Of a DNA stretch of 9,590 nucleotides, positions 1-5,590 are shown one piece after another. The notes below the pieces were generated by a model. That model searched no databases. It was not told where the DNA came from and saw nothing but the letters and a program-made list of their open reading frames with translations. A program made the position numbers and the translations under genes. Numbering within the stretch: position 1 is the stretch's first letter; every line of letters begins with the position of its first letter. Origin of the DNA: Candidatus Poribacteria bacterium (lineage in GTDB: Bacteria; Abyssobacteria; SURF-5). The stretch covers positions 1 through 9,590 of the forward strand of contig JACRIR010000009.1 of the NCBI GenBank assembly GCA_016215705.1, given 5' to 3'.

Positions 1-645
1 ACCGACGAAGACCGCGCCTGTGATTCTGCGCGCCCACGACTCGAAAGCGGTGACCCTATCGAATACCTTTCCCACCGAATGGACGCCGGACGCTATGAGG
101 ACTGCGAACAGCGCCACCGGCACGGCTGTGCCTATCCCGTAGACCGACGGCAACAGAGCGGCAGAGCCCGAACTGACGGCGAGAGGAATAAGGCTGCCGA
201 AGAACAGCGCCGCCGATACCGGACAAAAGGAAAGCGCGAAGAAAATCCCCAGCAAAGCTGCCCCCACGATGCCCATTCCTTCTATACGACGCTTTATCGA
301 GTCGCTCAGGCCGATTCCGGGAAGCGAAAAACGGAAGACATTCAGCAAAAACAGCCCAACGAATATGAGAACCGGCCCAAGAATCTTGTTCATGTGTGTC
401 TGCAGCGCAAAAGAGATAGTCGGGGCCGAGAGAAGGCTCTTCGCGAGGAGGACGCCGAGGAGCAAGTAAGTGAATGCTCTTCCCACAGTATAGAGAATGC
501 CGCTCGCAAACACGTAGCGCGGACTGCCGACGCGTCTGCCGATGAACGACATCGCCGCGATATTGGTTGCCAGCGGGCAAGGGCTTATCGAGGTCAATAT
601 GCCGAGCCACAACGCTGAAAGCGCGCCCCAAAAGACTCCATCCAT
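1..645 (-). CDS. arsG: CcdA/ArsG-like membrane protein (3' end outside window)
   Basis: The frame is open for 215 codons from an ATG at 645 to the window edge, so the C-terminus is missing. It is a polytopic membrane protein with hydrophobic segments near residues 5-30, 45-70, 84-110, 128-155 and 160-190. SPCPLATN in the first segment carries Cys23 and LSFCPVSAA in the fourth carries Cys141. This is the cysteine arrangement of the CcdA/DsbD transmembrane family, in which the pair passes electrons across the membrane. The FCPVSAA form and the adjacent ArsF-like gene point to the ArsG family, described as an aromatic arsenical efflux permease. AAGGAG lies six bases before the start, inside the end of the preceding gene, and only three bases separate the two genes, so translation is probably coupled. 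Family membership is fairly sure. Whether it exports arsenicals or relays electrons cannot be settled from sequence. Confidence 0.85.
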   Translation of the reverse strand, partial: MDGVFWGALSALWLGILTSISPCPLATNIAAMSFIGRRVGSPRYVFASGILYTVGRAFTYLLLGVLLAKSLLSAPTISFALQTHMNKILGPVLIFVGLFLLNVFRFSLPGIGLSDSIKRRIEGMGIVGAALLGIFFALSFCPVSAALFFGSLIPLAVSSGSAALLPSVYGIGTAVPVALFAVLIASGVHSVGKVFDRVTAFESWARRITGAVFVG

Positions 646-648
646 GCT

Positions 649-1164
649 TCACTCCTTCATGAAGTCTGTCATCTCCGTTTGTACATAAGAGAAGAATGCC
701 TGTTTATTCCGGACAAGCTGCCACACTCTATCCAGGTTCTTCCATTTCGTTTGCTTCTCTTCCCGTACGGCAGAAAGAACAACTGATTGCGCATATAGCT
801 GATAATCATCCACAAAATGTTTATTCTTCGGAGCGGAGACGTCAATAGAACGCCAGACGAGCTTTCCCGTCGTAATCGCTTCCGCAAACTTCTCTTTCAA
901 TGCCTCTTCCGTGTAAGCCTCAATGGTGAGGCACGTCCTACACCGCCTGTCGCTGTGGAAGTAGTAAGCGACGACATGCTCCGATGGGCTGCTATCTTGA
1001 GATGCCGCTTTCTCCCCCGCCGGTCGGGTGTCCGCAGCCGACTTCGATTGAACCGATTGTTCGGCGGAAAAAACCTGTTGGCCCTCGCCCGAGAAGAACA
1101 TGCAGATGGCAATTATGCAGATAACCAGAAGAACGAGTATCGCTATTAGTTTTAATCTCATCAT
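649..1164 (-). CDS. arsF: ArsF-like membrane-anchored CxxC (thioredoxin-like) protein
   Basis: This is a 171-residue protein. Residues 6-24 form one hydrophobic segment after a short basic N-terminus, so it is either a signal anchor or an uncleaved signal peptide that places the rest outside the cytoplasm. A Ser/Ala/Gln-rich linker (about 25-62) leads to a domain beginning VVAYYFHSDRRCRTC, with Cys75 and Cys78 as a CxxC pair in a thioredoxin-like position. The length, the YYFHS...CxxC signature and the neighbouring CcdA-like gene match the family named nitrophenyl compound nitroreductase subunit ArsF. No flavin-binding motif is visible, so enzymatic nitroreductase activity is not supported by the sequence alone. 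The start is set by AAGGAG at 1172-1177, seven bases before ATG 1164. A second ATG follows immediately. The gene sits 83 bases after the Fe-S gene and three bases before arsG, in the same operon. Confidence 0.82.
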   Translation of the reverse strand: MMRLKLIAILVLLVICIIAICMFFSGEGQQVFSAEQSVQSKSAADTRPAGEKAASQDSSPSEHVVAYYFHSDRRCRTCLTIEAYTEEALKEKFAEAITTGKLVWRSIDVSAPKNKHFVDDYQLYAQSVVLSAVREEKQTKWKNLDRVWQLVRNKQAFFSYVQTEMTDFMKE

Positions 1165-1247
1165 GTGACTTCTCCTTTACAGCGACGGCCGCGCCCGAGC
1201 GGCATCCATACCACAAGCCAGCACTCGGCCGATTTGGTTTATGTCGA

Positions 1248-1784
1248 TCAATGTTGCCAGTCTACCTTTCCCAACATTCGGAGAATCTGGTCCCGTTTCT
1301 CCCTCATTGTCTCATGGAACAGTTCGGCGCACTTCTCGGTCCTTGTGTCTCCATTGGCGAGCGCTGCCGCAAACGCCATACACGTTGCAAAACCGCACTT
1401 CCCGCAGTTGTTCCTCGGAAGCAGCTTGAAAATGTCGAGCGGTTTCACATCCCCAATGCTCCGATCTGAAGGTTTTATCGTCGCTTTCCTCCCGGCTACT
1501 GAGTTGATCGTATCGCGAAGCCATTCAAAGACTTCCTTCGCCTCGCCCTCGTCGCGAAGCCCGGCGATGCCGATCTGTTTGGAGTATATGGCGATGACCT
1601 TCCCGTCTCGTCTAAACCGGAGAAACGGCAGAGTTTTGTCATACACGCAGGGGCCGAATTCCGCGTTCAAGTAAGGCAATAACTCAGTCAAATCGTCTTC
1701 AAATTCGATGGCGGCCGTCACGCTGATCTCGGACGGCAGGCACTCGGGCGGCGCCACATTCATCTGGTAACTCTCGAGAAGCAC
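1248..1784 (-). CDS. 4Fe-4S domain protein of the ars operon
   Basis: This is a 178-residue soluble protein read from GTG 1784. The C-terminal part holds a four-cysteine cluster in LLPRNNCGKCGFATCMAF and a later EKC: Cys127, Cys130, Cys135 and Cys152 (C-x2-C-x4-C-x16-C). This is the Fe-S motif (PF04060 type) found at the N-terminus of the corrinoid iron-sulfur protein large subunit and in related redox proteins. Residues 1-110 are an alpha/beta region I cannot assign. The open frame extends to an ATG at 1811, but that would overlap the upstream gene and has no ribosome site. GTG 1784 lies six bases after GGGAGG, which overlaps the upstream stop codon, so I prefer it. It lies between the ArsE-like and ArsF-like genes, which suggests it carries electrons for that pathway, but this is inference. 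No exact function is recognised. Confidence 0.85.
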   Translation of the reverse strand: MLLESYQMNVAPPECLPSEISVTAAIEFEDDLTELLPYLNAEFGPCVYDKTLPFLRFRRDGKVIAIYSKQIGIAGLRDEGEAKEVFEWLRDTINSVAGRKATIKPSDRSIGDVKPLDIFKLLPRNNCGKCGFATCMAFAAALANGDTRTEKCAELFHETMREKRDQILRMLGKVDWQH

Positions 1785-1790
1785 GGTGAA

Positions 1791-1796
1791 CCTCCC
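1791..1796 (-). promoter_or_regulatory. Ribosome binding site that sets a GTG start
   Basis: GGGAGG on the minus strand shares its first base with the stop codon of the ArsE-like gene and lies six bases before GTG 1784. It decides the start of the Fe-S gene in favour of GTG over the ATG at 1811, and it suggests coupled translation of the two genes. Confidence 0.75.
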
Positions 1797-2029
1797 TATT
1801 TCTTGAACCATTTCTCGATATCTGATGCCTTTGGGACTTTCCCCTCGATTTTTTTCTCACCATCGATGAAGACCGCGGGCGTGAACAGAACGCCCCGATT
1901 CACAATCGTGGTGATATCGGTCACATGATCAATGACGGCATCAATGCCGAGTTGTTTTGCAACCTTTTCAACTTCTTGCGAAGTCTTCTGGCACTTTGCA
2001 CAGCCCGGTCCGAGGATTTCGATTTTCAT
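1796..2029 (-). CDS. arsE: Small thioredoxin-like protein, ArsE-like
   Basis: This 77-residue cytoplasmic protein has the thioredoxin/glutaredoxin-like fold of the TM0996/MTH895 type. The active-site motif GPGCAKCQ places Cys10 and Cys13 in a CxxC pair after the first strand. TPAVFIDG supplies the cis-proline and following strand, and KVPKASDIEKWF is the typical C-terminal helix region. Such proteins are often encoded beside ArsP-type permeases and ArsR regulators and are thought to act in thiol redox chemistry. In arsEFG clusters a protein of this size is called ArsE, and I use that name by context. The start ATG 2029 is preceded by GGAGG at 2039-2043 with a nine-base spacer. Its stop overlaps the ribosome site of the following Fe-S gene. 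The fold is confident and the ArsE label is moderate. Confidence 0.83.
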   Translation of the reverse strand: MKIEILGPGCAKCQKTSQEVEKVAKQLGIDAVIDHVTDITTIVNRGVLFTPAVFIDGEKKIEGKVPKASDIEKWFKK

Positions 2030-2104
2030 GTTCTCTTTCCTCCTATCTCAAACCATACAGAGAGTGGAATCCGCAGATTCTCACAGACTCAGTTTGCAGT
2101 TTGT

Positions 2105-2142
2105 GGCTTACAATCTGCGAGAGTATCTCTCGCTTGGAAGCC
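2105..2142. repeat. Strong hairpin between permease and thioredoxin-like genes
   Basis: A nested inverted repeat has GGCTT (2105-2109) pairing with AAGCC (2138-2142), CAA with TTG, and GCGAGAG (2117-2123) with CTCTCGC (2127-2133) around a three-base loop. On the operon (minus) strand no T-run follows, so it is not a standard terminator. On the plus strand six Ts follow at 2150-2155, but no plus-strand gene ends here. It may stabilise or process the operon transcript. Confidence 0.6.
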
Positions 2143-2153
2143 AATCTGATTTT

Positions 2154-2178
2154 TTCACTCTTCACACTTCACACTTCA
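2154..2178. repeat. Tandem heptamer tract, TTCACAC type
   Basis: Three to four consecutive seven-base units (TTCACTC, TTCACAC, TTCACAC, then TTCATTA) fill the spacer just after the permease stop codon. Nearby (about 2068-2090) is a short stretch of the same AATCCGCAGATT-type degenerate repeat seen at 3430-3590. No gene is present in 2030-2181. Confidence 0.6.
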
Positions 2179-2181
2179 TTA

Positions 2182-3351
2182 TTATCCCACAATCAATCCG
2201 TATATCATCCCGGTGATGGTGGCCATTATCACGACAAGTGAACAATAGACAACCGTTTTCTGAGTGCCCATGACACTGCGCAGCACAACCATGCTCGGCA
2301 GGCTGAGCGCAGGGCCGGCCAGAAGCAGCGCCAAAGCGGGACCTTGTCCCATGCCATTGCCGATCAATCCTTGGATGATGGGCACTTCCGTGAGCGTCGC
2401 GAAGTACATGAATGCGCCGGCCACAGAGGCCAGAAGATTGGCCCAGACGGAATTCCCGCCGACTGCCGCTGCAATGTACTTTGCAGGAATCAGGCCGTTA
2501 TCAAATTCCGGACGGCCGGTCAACAGACCCGCGGCAAGCACACCGCCGAGCAGCAGAGGCAGGATTTGTTTCGCAAACCCCCACGTCGAGTCCACCCATT
2601 CCTGAAGCTCATCTTTCAAGAACCACCGCCAGATAACAAACGCCAGAATGAGCAGACAGAATATCGTCAGCGGCCAATGAATCCGATAAACGGCATCCCA
2701 GAAACCGACTGGTTGCGTCGGTTTTCCCCATGCTGCGAAAACCAGGATGAGAACCATCGTCAGAAAGTAGAGAACACTCTGACCGAGTGACCGGCCACCC
2801 TCTGTTGCGACAGCCAAATCGGCATTTGCCTTCTTCTCGCTCTCCTCCTTATGGTATATTGTGGCCATAATCAGGCCGATCACAACTGAGAAAACGACCG
2901 CGCCCACCGCACGCGCCAGGCCCAACTCCCACCCAAGCACGCGGGCAGTGAGAATGATTGCAAGCACGTTGATCGCGGGTCCGGAATAAAGAAAAGCTAT
3001 TGCCGGCCCAAGACCCGCTCCCCTCCGGTGAATTCCGGCAAACAGCGGTAGCACTGTGCATGAGCATACGGCCAGGATCGTTCCGGAGACTGAGGCGACC
3101 CCGTATGCCAGAACCTTGTTTGCCGCCGGGCCGAAGTATTTCATGACTGACGCTTGCGAAACAAAGCACGCGATTGCTCCGGCGATGAAAAACGCCGGAA
3201 CAAGGCAAAACAGGACGTGCTTCTGCGCATACTCCTTCGTCATATAGAATGATTCAATCACCGCGCTCTGAAAGCGAGGGTTTGTGACCGGCAAGAAATA
3301 GGCGATAAGGAATGCCCCGACAATCAAAGCGAGTTTAGTGCGTTCCTTCAT
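2182..3351 (-). CDS. arsP: ArsP/DUF318-type permease
   Basis: This 389-residue integral membrane protein has about eight to ten hydrophobic segments in two halves, split by a charged loop near residues 166-190. Each half carries a characteristic motif: AVCSCTVLPLFAGIHRRG (about 94-111, with Cys96 and Cys98), followed by AFLYSGPAINVLA, and in the second half FATLTEVPIIQGLIGNGMG followed by LLLAGPALSLPSM. These define the PF03773 permease family, which includes ArsP exporters of trivalent organoarsenicals and the SO_0444-type metal efflux proteins. The neighbouring arsR and ArsE/F/G-like genes favour arsenical export. The sequence does not exclude another thiophilic metal. The start ATG 3351 has purine-rich AAAGGGTGGGAGAG just upstream. 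It is probably the second gene of the operon, separated from arsR by a 318-base repeat-filled spacer. Confidence 0.85.
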   Translation of the reverse strand: MKERTKLALIVGAFLIAYFLPVTNPRFQSAVIESFYMTKEYAQKHVLFCLVPAFFIAGAIACFVSQASVMKYFGPAANKVLAYGVASVSGTILAVCSCTVLPLFAGIHRRGAGLGPAIAFLYSGPAINVLAIILTARVLGWELGLARAVGAVVFSVVIGLIMATIYHKEESEKKANADLAVATEGGRSLGQSVLYFLTMVLILVFAAWGKPTQPVGFWDAVYRIHWPLTIFCLLILAFVIWRWFLKDELQEWVDSTWGFAKQILPLLLGGVLAAGLLTGRPEFDNGLIPAKYIAAAVGGNSVWANLLASVAGAFMYFATLTEVPIIQGLIGNGMGQGPALALLLAGPALSLPSMVVLRSVMGTQKTVVYCSLVVIMATITGMIYGLIVG

Positions 3352-3669
3352 TCTCTCCCACCCTTTGCTTCCCTTCTATGCTACTCACGTTCAGAATCGG
3401 GAATCTTGTCGTGATTCCTCTTCTTTTTCCTAGAATCTGCGGAAATCAGTCTGAATCAGTGAACCTATTTCCTTTTCTTCTTCTCTTCGTGTTCCTTCGG
3501 TTTCTTGGTGTCCCTTCGTGGATTATGTCTCTTCTTCTTGCTTCTTCTCTTCAGAATCTGGGCAAATCTGCGAAATCCGCGGATTCTGACTGCTTCTTCT
3601 TTTTCTTTGGTTGCGGTCACAACGCGCGATGCAAATATGGCCCAAAGGCCGTAGAATACTGCAAAACAA
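3352..3669. repeat. Gene-free spacer filled with degenerate short repeats
   Basis: The spacer between arsR and the permease has no credible gene. It holds AATCTGCGAAATCCGCGG-type units at about 3430-3460 and 3552-3590, including a perfect seven-base inverted repeat CAGAATC (3552-3558) / GATTCTG (3582-3588). It also has a TTCGTGTTCCTTCGG / GTCCCTTCGTGGATT tract at about 3486-3524, and long CTTCTT pyrimidine runs (purine-rich on the operon strand). A weak GGCC-CAAA-GGCC hairpin at 3639-3650 lies just after the arsR stop, without a clear T-run. I recognise these as interspersed intergenic repeat types and see no promoter consensus for the permease here. Confidence 0.55.
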
Positions 3670-3996
3670 TCACCGCTCCGCAAGGACTTTCTGCTGCTCC
3701 TTCAAGTTCTCTTGCATTACACGCTCGATGCAGCCAAAGAAATCCATGACGCACGGGCGGGTCAAACGATAGAACGACTTCTGGCCCTCTTTACGATCTT
3801 CCACCAAACCAGCCTGTTTAAGAATCCCCAGGTGCTTTGACACGGTGGACTGGTCACTGCCGACGAGATCGACAAGATCGCAGACACATACCTCTCCGCC
3901 TTTGCTCATGGCGTCAATCATCATGAGGCGGCTTGGGTGAGCCATTGCCTTGAGAATGTTGGCTCGCATTTCGTAGATTTTCATCTTTTTATTCAT
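3670..3996 (-). CDS. arsR: ArsR-family arsenic-responsive repressor
   Basis: This 108-residue winged helix protein of the ArsR/SmtB family would repress the operon until trivalent arsenic or another thiophilic ligand binds. ILKAMAHPSRLMMIDAM (about 14-30) is the N-terminal helical region. EVCVCDLVDLVG (35-46) holds the metalloid-binding CxC at Cys37 and Cys39, directly before the recognition helix SDQSTVSKHLGILKQAGLV (47-65). The beta wing is EDRKEGQKSFYRL. The third Cys of the classical ELCVCDLC motif is absent (Val42). Cys82 and Cys89 in the C-terminal helix region could complete the site. The start ATG 3996 has GGAG 12 bases upstream, a rather long spacing. The next in-frame ATG (3984) lacks a better site. 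A promoter and overlapping palindrome lie directly upstream. Confidence 0.93.
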   Translation of the reverse strand: MNKKMKIYEMRANILKAMAHPSRLMMIDAMSKGGEVCVCDLVDLVGSDQSTVSKHLGILKQAGLVEDRKEGQKSFYRLTRPCVMDFFGCIERVMQENLKEQQKVLAER

Positions 3997-4011
3997 AGCT
4001 CTGTCGCGCTC

Positions 4012-4043
4012 CTATATGGTTACATGGTCATTTTACCATATAG
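4012..4043. promoter_or_regulatory. Candidate ArsR operator palindrome
   Basis: There is a perfect nine-base inverted repeat, CTATATGGT (4012-4020) and ACCATATAG (4035-4043), with a 14-base spacer containing a further ATGGT. It covers the -10 element of the arsR promoter and the arsR leader, a position suited to repression by the encoded ArsR. Confidence 0.7.
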
Positions 4044-4058
4044 CCATAGACCTGTCAA
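4030..4058 (-). promoter_or_regulatory. Promoter of the ars operon (sigma-70 type)
   Basis: On the minus strand, TTGACA (4053-4058) and TAAAAT (4030-4035) are separated by exactly 17 bases. The -35 is a perfect consensus and the -10 matches five of six. It lies about 35 bases before the arsR start codon. Confidence 0.78.
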
Positions 4059-4287
4059 GCCCATCTCTTTAAGCATGCGACGTCCATGGTGATCTCCCGC
4101 GATTTCCCGCGCCATTTTCAGTGTTTCTCAAAACGCCAATTCCTCTCACCGAAGGATGTTTAGTGAACACATCTATCATGGAACCCCCAGGGTAGGGGGA
4201 CGGCACGCAGTGCCCCTGCAGAAATTCTTGAGGACATCGTTGCCATCCTCGTCGCACACCCTCCTTGTCCCTGCTTGCGCCCGGAAC
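4059..4287. other. Gene-free stretch between the divergent ars and mod promoters
   Basis: No open frame here looks coding. Visible structure is limited to CCCCC (4184-4188) / GGGGG (4195-4199) around AGGGTA, and a small hairpin GGCAC-GCA-GTGCC at 4202-4214. The function is unknown. Confidence 0.4.
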
Positions 4288-4316
4288 TTGACAAACAGCG
4301 TTATGCAATATAGAAT
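4288..4316 (+). promoter_or_regulatory. Promoter of the molybdenum locus (sigma-70 type)
   Basis: TTGACA (4288-4293) and TAGAAT (4311-4316) are separated by exactly 17 bases. Transcription would start near 4323, leaving an untranslated leader of about 150 bases before the TTG start at 4477. No recognisable riboswitch was identified in that leader. Confidence 0.78.
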
Positions 4317-4324
4317 AACGCTGT
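4295..4324. promoter_or_regulatory. Candidate ModE-type operator
   Basis: A perfect inverted repeat has ten-base arms, ACAGCGTTAT (4295-4304) and ATAACGCTGT (4315-4324), around a ten-base AT-rich centre. The half-site cores CGTTAT and ATAACG match those I recall for ModE boxes, where the gap is usually 12 rather than 10. It spans the promoter spacer and the -10 element upstream of a modE-like gene, which fits autorepression. Confidence 0.65.
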
Positions 4325-4464
4325 CTGCCGCCACCCGCATTGCGAGCAACCAGTTGTAAAAAGCAGGAAAGTCAGATTCAAAGACATTGATTCATAAATC
4401 CGAGCGGCGGCCATCGGGCGGAGCGCACTCAAAGAGATCGCGCTAGCTCGATTAGCCCATAGTT

Positions 4465-4469
4465 GGAGG
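4465..4469 (+). promoter_or_regulatory. Ribosome binding site that sets a TTG start
   Basis: GGAGG lies seven bases before TTG 4477, supporting the TTG as the start of the ModE-like gene. No ATG in this frame gives a full-length domain. Confidence 0.7.
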
Positions 4470-4476
4470 GGAAATC

Positions 4477-4803
4477 TTGAGATTCAGATTCAAGGTGTGG
4501 GGCGAAATTGACGGTAAACCTCTTATGGGGCCGGGGAGATACCGCCTCCTTTCTGCTTTGCAGAAAACACGTTCCATCAATGCCGCAGCGAATGAGGTGG
4601 GCGTCTCATACCGGCGCGCATGGGCTCAGATAAGGGAAATGGAGAATCTTCTGGGATATCCGCTCATCATTTCGAATCGTGGCGGAAAGTCGGGAGGAGG
4701 AACCGCGCTAACCTCCGAAGCGATCAAGCTCATTCAGCAATACGAGAAGCTCTCACATAAGCTCAATGCAGCGATCAAAGCATCGGGGCGGCGGGTCCCG
4801 TGA
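4477..4803 (+). CDS. ModE-like winged helix regulator, DNA-binding domain only
   Basis: This 108-residue protein matches the N-terminal DNA-binding domain of ModE (LysR-like winged helix). FKVWGEIDGKPLMGPGRYRL (5-24) is the typical opening. A helix-turn-helix covers SINAAANEVGVSYRRAWAQ (33-51). The wing is NRGGKSGGGTALT (67-79), and a C-terminal helix follows for dimerisation. Classical ModE proteins are about 260 residues and bind molybdate through two C-terminal TOBE domains. This one ends at residue 108, so molybdate sensing is either absent or supplied by another protein. It starts with TTG behind GGAGG. It lies 54 bases before the FmdE gene and downstream of a palindrome-overlapped promoter, so it probably controls its own operon. 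A functional N-terminal-only regulator is more likely than a truncation, since the frame is intact and ends cleanly. Confidence 0.88.
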   Translation: MRFRFKVWGEIDGKPLMGPGRYRLLSALQKTRSINAAANEVGVSYRRAWAQIREMENLLGYPLIISNRGGKSGGGTALTSEAIKLIQQYEKLSHKLNAAIKASGRRVP

Positions 4804-4857
4804 AGAAGACCGGATGGTTTTTCTTTGATCCGATTCAATGCATGGAAAGGTGACATA

Positions 4858-5451
4858 ATGAATTTTGAAGCGCTGCTCGAAGAATCCGTGCGGATTCACG
4901 GACACCTTTGCCCGGGACAGGTTCTTGGCGTGAGAATGGCCATGGCTGGGCTGAGGGAAGCGGGTATATCCGATCCGAAGGGCGCCGACAGAAAGAATAT
5001 TATTGTATTCGTGGAAATAGACAGGTGCGCGACCGATGCGATTCAATCGGTGACGGGGTGCTGCCTCGGGAAGCGAACATTGAAATTCATGGATTATGGG
5101 AAGATGGCTGCCACTTTCGTCAATCTTCGCACCGGAAAAGCGGTGCGCATGCTTGCGCGAGAGGAATCTCGCGAACTCGCAGCCACCCGCTTTCCAGAAA
5201 TGAGTGACAAACACAAGGGGCAACTCGAAGCATACAAGGTTATGCCTGAATCCGACCTCTTCGAGGCAACCGAAGTGGAAGTGGACCTGGAGCCGGAGGA
5301 TATGCCAGGAAGGCCGGCTGGTCGCGTGAAGTGCCAGGAGTGTGGCGAGTATGTTCAGGACAAGAGGGAGATACTGGACGAGAGAAAAACACTATGCAGG
5401 CCCTGCGCACACGGCGGCTACTACCGTATCAGAGAGAAAGTCTGCTTATGA
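4858..5451 (+). CDS. FmdE-family protein with zinc-finger tail
   Basis: This 197-residue protein belongs to the FmdE family (PF02663), named after formylmethanofuran dehydrogenase subunit E. The core begins MNFEALLEESVRIHGHLCPG, with His14, His16 and Cys18 as putative metal ligands. It continues with VEIDRCATDAIQSVTGCCLG, containing Cys57, Cys68 and Cys69. The C-terminus carries KCQECGEY and CRPC (Cys159, Cys162, Cys180, Cys183), a treble-clef type zinc finger known from FmdE structures. Outside methanogens the role is unclear, but these genes often lie beside molybdopterin genes, so a part in molybdenum or tungsten cofactor handling is a fair inference. No dehydrogenase subunits are nearby. 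An in-frame start 33 bases upstream exists, but ATG 4858 follows AAAGGTG at the right distance and gives the family's usual N-terminus. Confidence 0.9.
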   Translation: MNFEALLEESVRIHGHLCPGQVLGVRMAMAGLREAGISDPKGADRKNIIVFVEIDRCATDAIQSVTGCCLGKRTLKFMDYGKMAATFVNLRTGKAVRMLAREESRELAATRFPEMSDKHKGQLEAYKVMPESDLFEATEVEVDLEPEDMPGRPAGRVKCQECGEYVQDKREILDERKTLCRPCAHGGYYRIREKVCL

Positions 5452-5460
5452 GGAGCATTT

Positions 5461-5511
5461 TGCCCCTAATTCGGGGACACCATGCGGCATGGTGTCCCCG
5501 AATTAAGGGCA
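5461..5511. repeat. Long palindromic repeat, copy 1
   Basis: This is a near-perfect inverted repeat with arms 5461-5485 and 5487-5511 matching at 24 of 25 positions around one central base. Its core is CGGGGACACCATG and its complement. It shares arms and a downstream AGTCGCC tail with a second copy at 7004-7050. It lies ten bases after the fmdE stop codon and could form a very stable RNA hairpin. Confidence 0.88.
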
Positions 5512-5541
5512 ACAGTCGCCGGTTTCTCGCCAGAAACATGG

Positions 5542-5561
5542 ATTCCTGCTTTCGCGGGAAT
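5542..5561. repeat. Small inverted repeat, ATTCCTGC/GCGGGAAT
   Basis: ATTCCTGC (5542-5549) and GCGGGAAT (5554-5561) pair around TTTC with one G-T wobble. The unit GATTCCTGCTTTCGCGGGAATGAC is a repeat type I recognise from intergenic regions of many environmental bacteria. A GTTTC/GAAAC pair lies just before it. Confidence 0.6.
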
Positions 5562-5590
5562 GACATAAGGTGATCGGTTGCTTTGTGATT

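Noticed and set aside
56-652. 198-residue minus-strand frame
   Set aside because: It is arginine-rich and low in hydrophobic segments, and overlaps the clear membrane-protein frame at 1-645, which has family motifs and a good ribosome site.
1785-1811. ATG 1811 as start of the Fe-S protein
   Set aside because: It would overlap the previous gene and has no ribosome site, while GTG 1784 follows GGGAGG at six bases.
4825-4857. Upstream start for the FmdE-like protein
   Set aside because: It adds 11 residues not typical of the family. ATG 4858 gives the usual N-terminus and has AAAGGTG at a suitable distance.
4753-5223. 156-residue minus-strand frame
   Set aside because: It is antisense to the FmdE-like gene, whose motifs are unambiguous.
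5461-5511. Intrinsic terminator after the FmdE-like gene
   Set aside because: The stem is very strong, but no T-run follows and a related copy lies at 7004-7050, so it is better read as a dispersed palindrome. It may still affect transcription.
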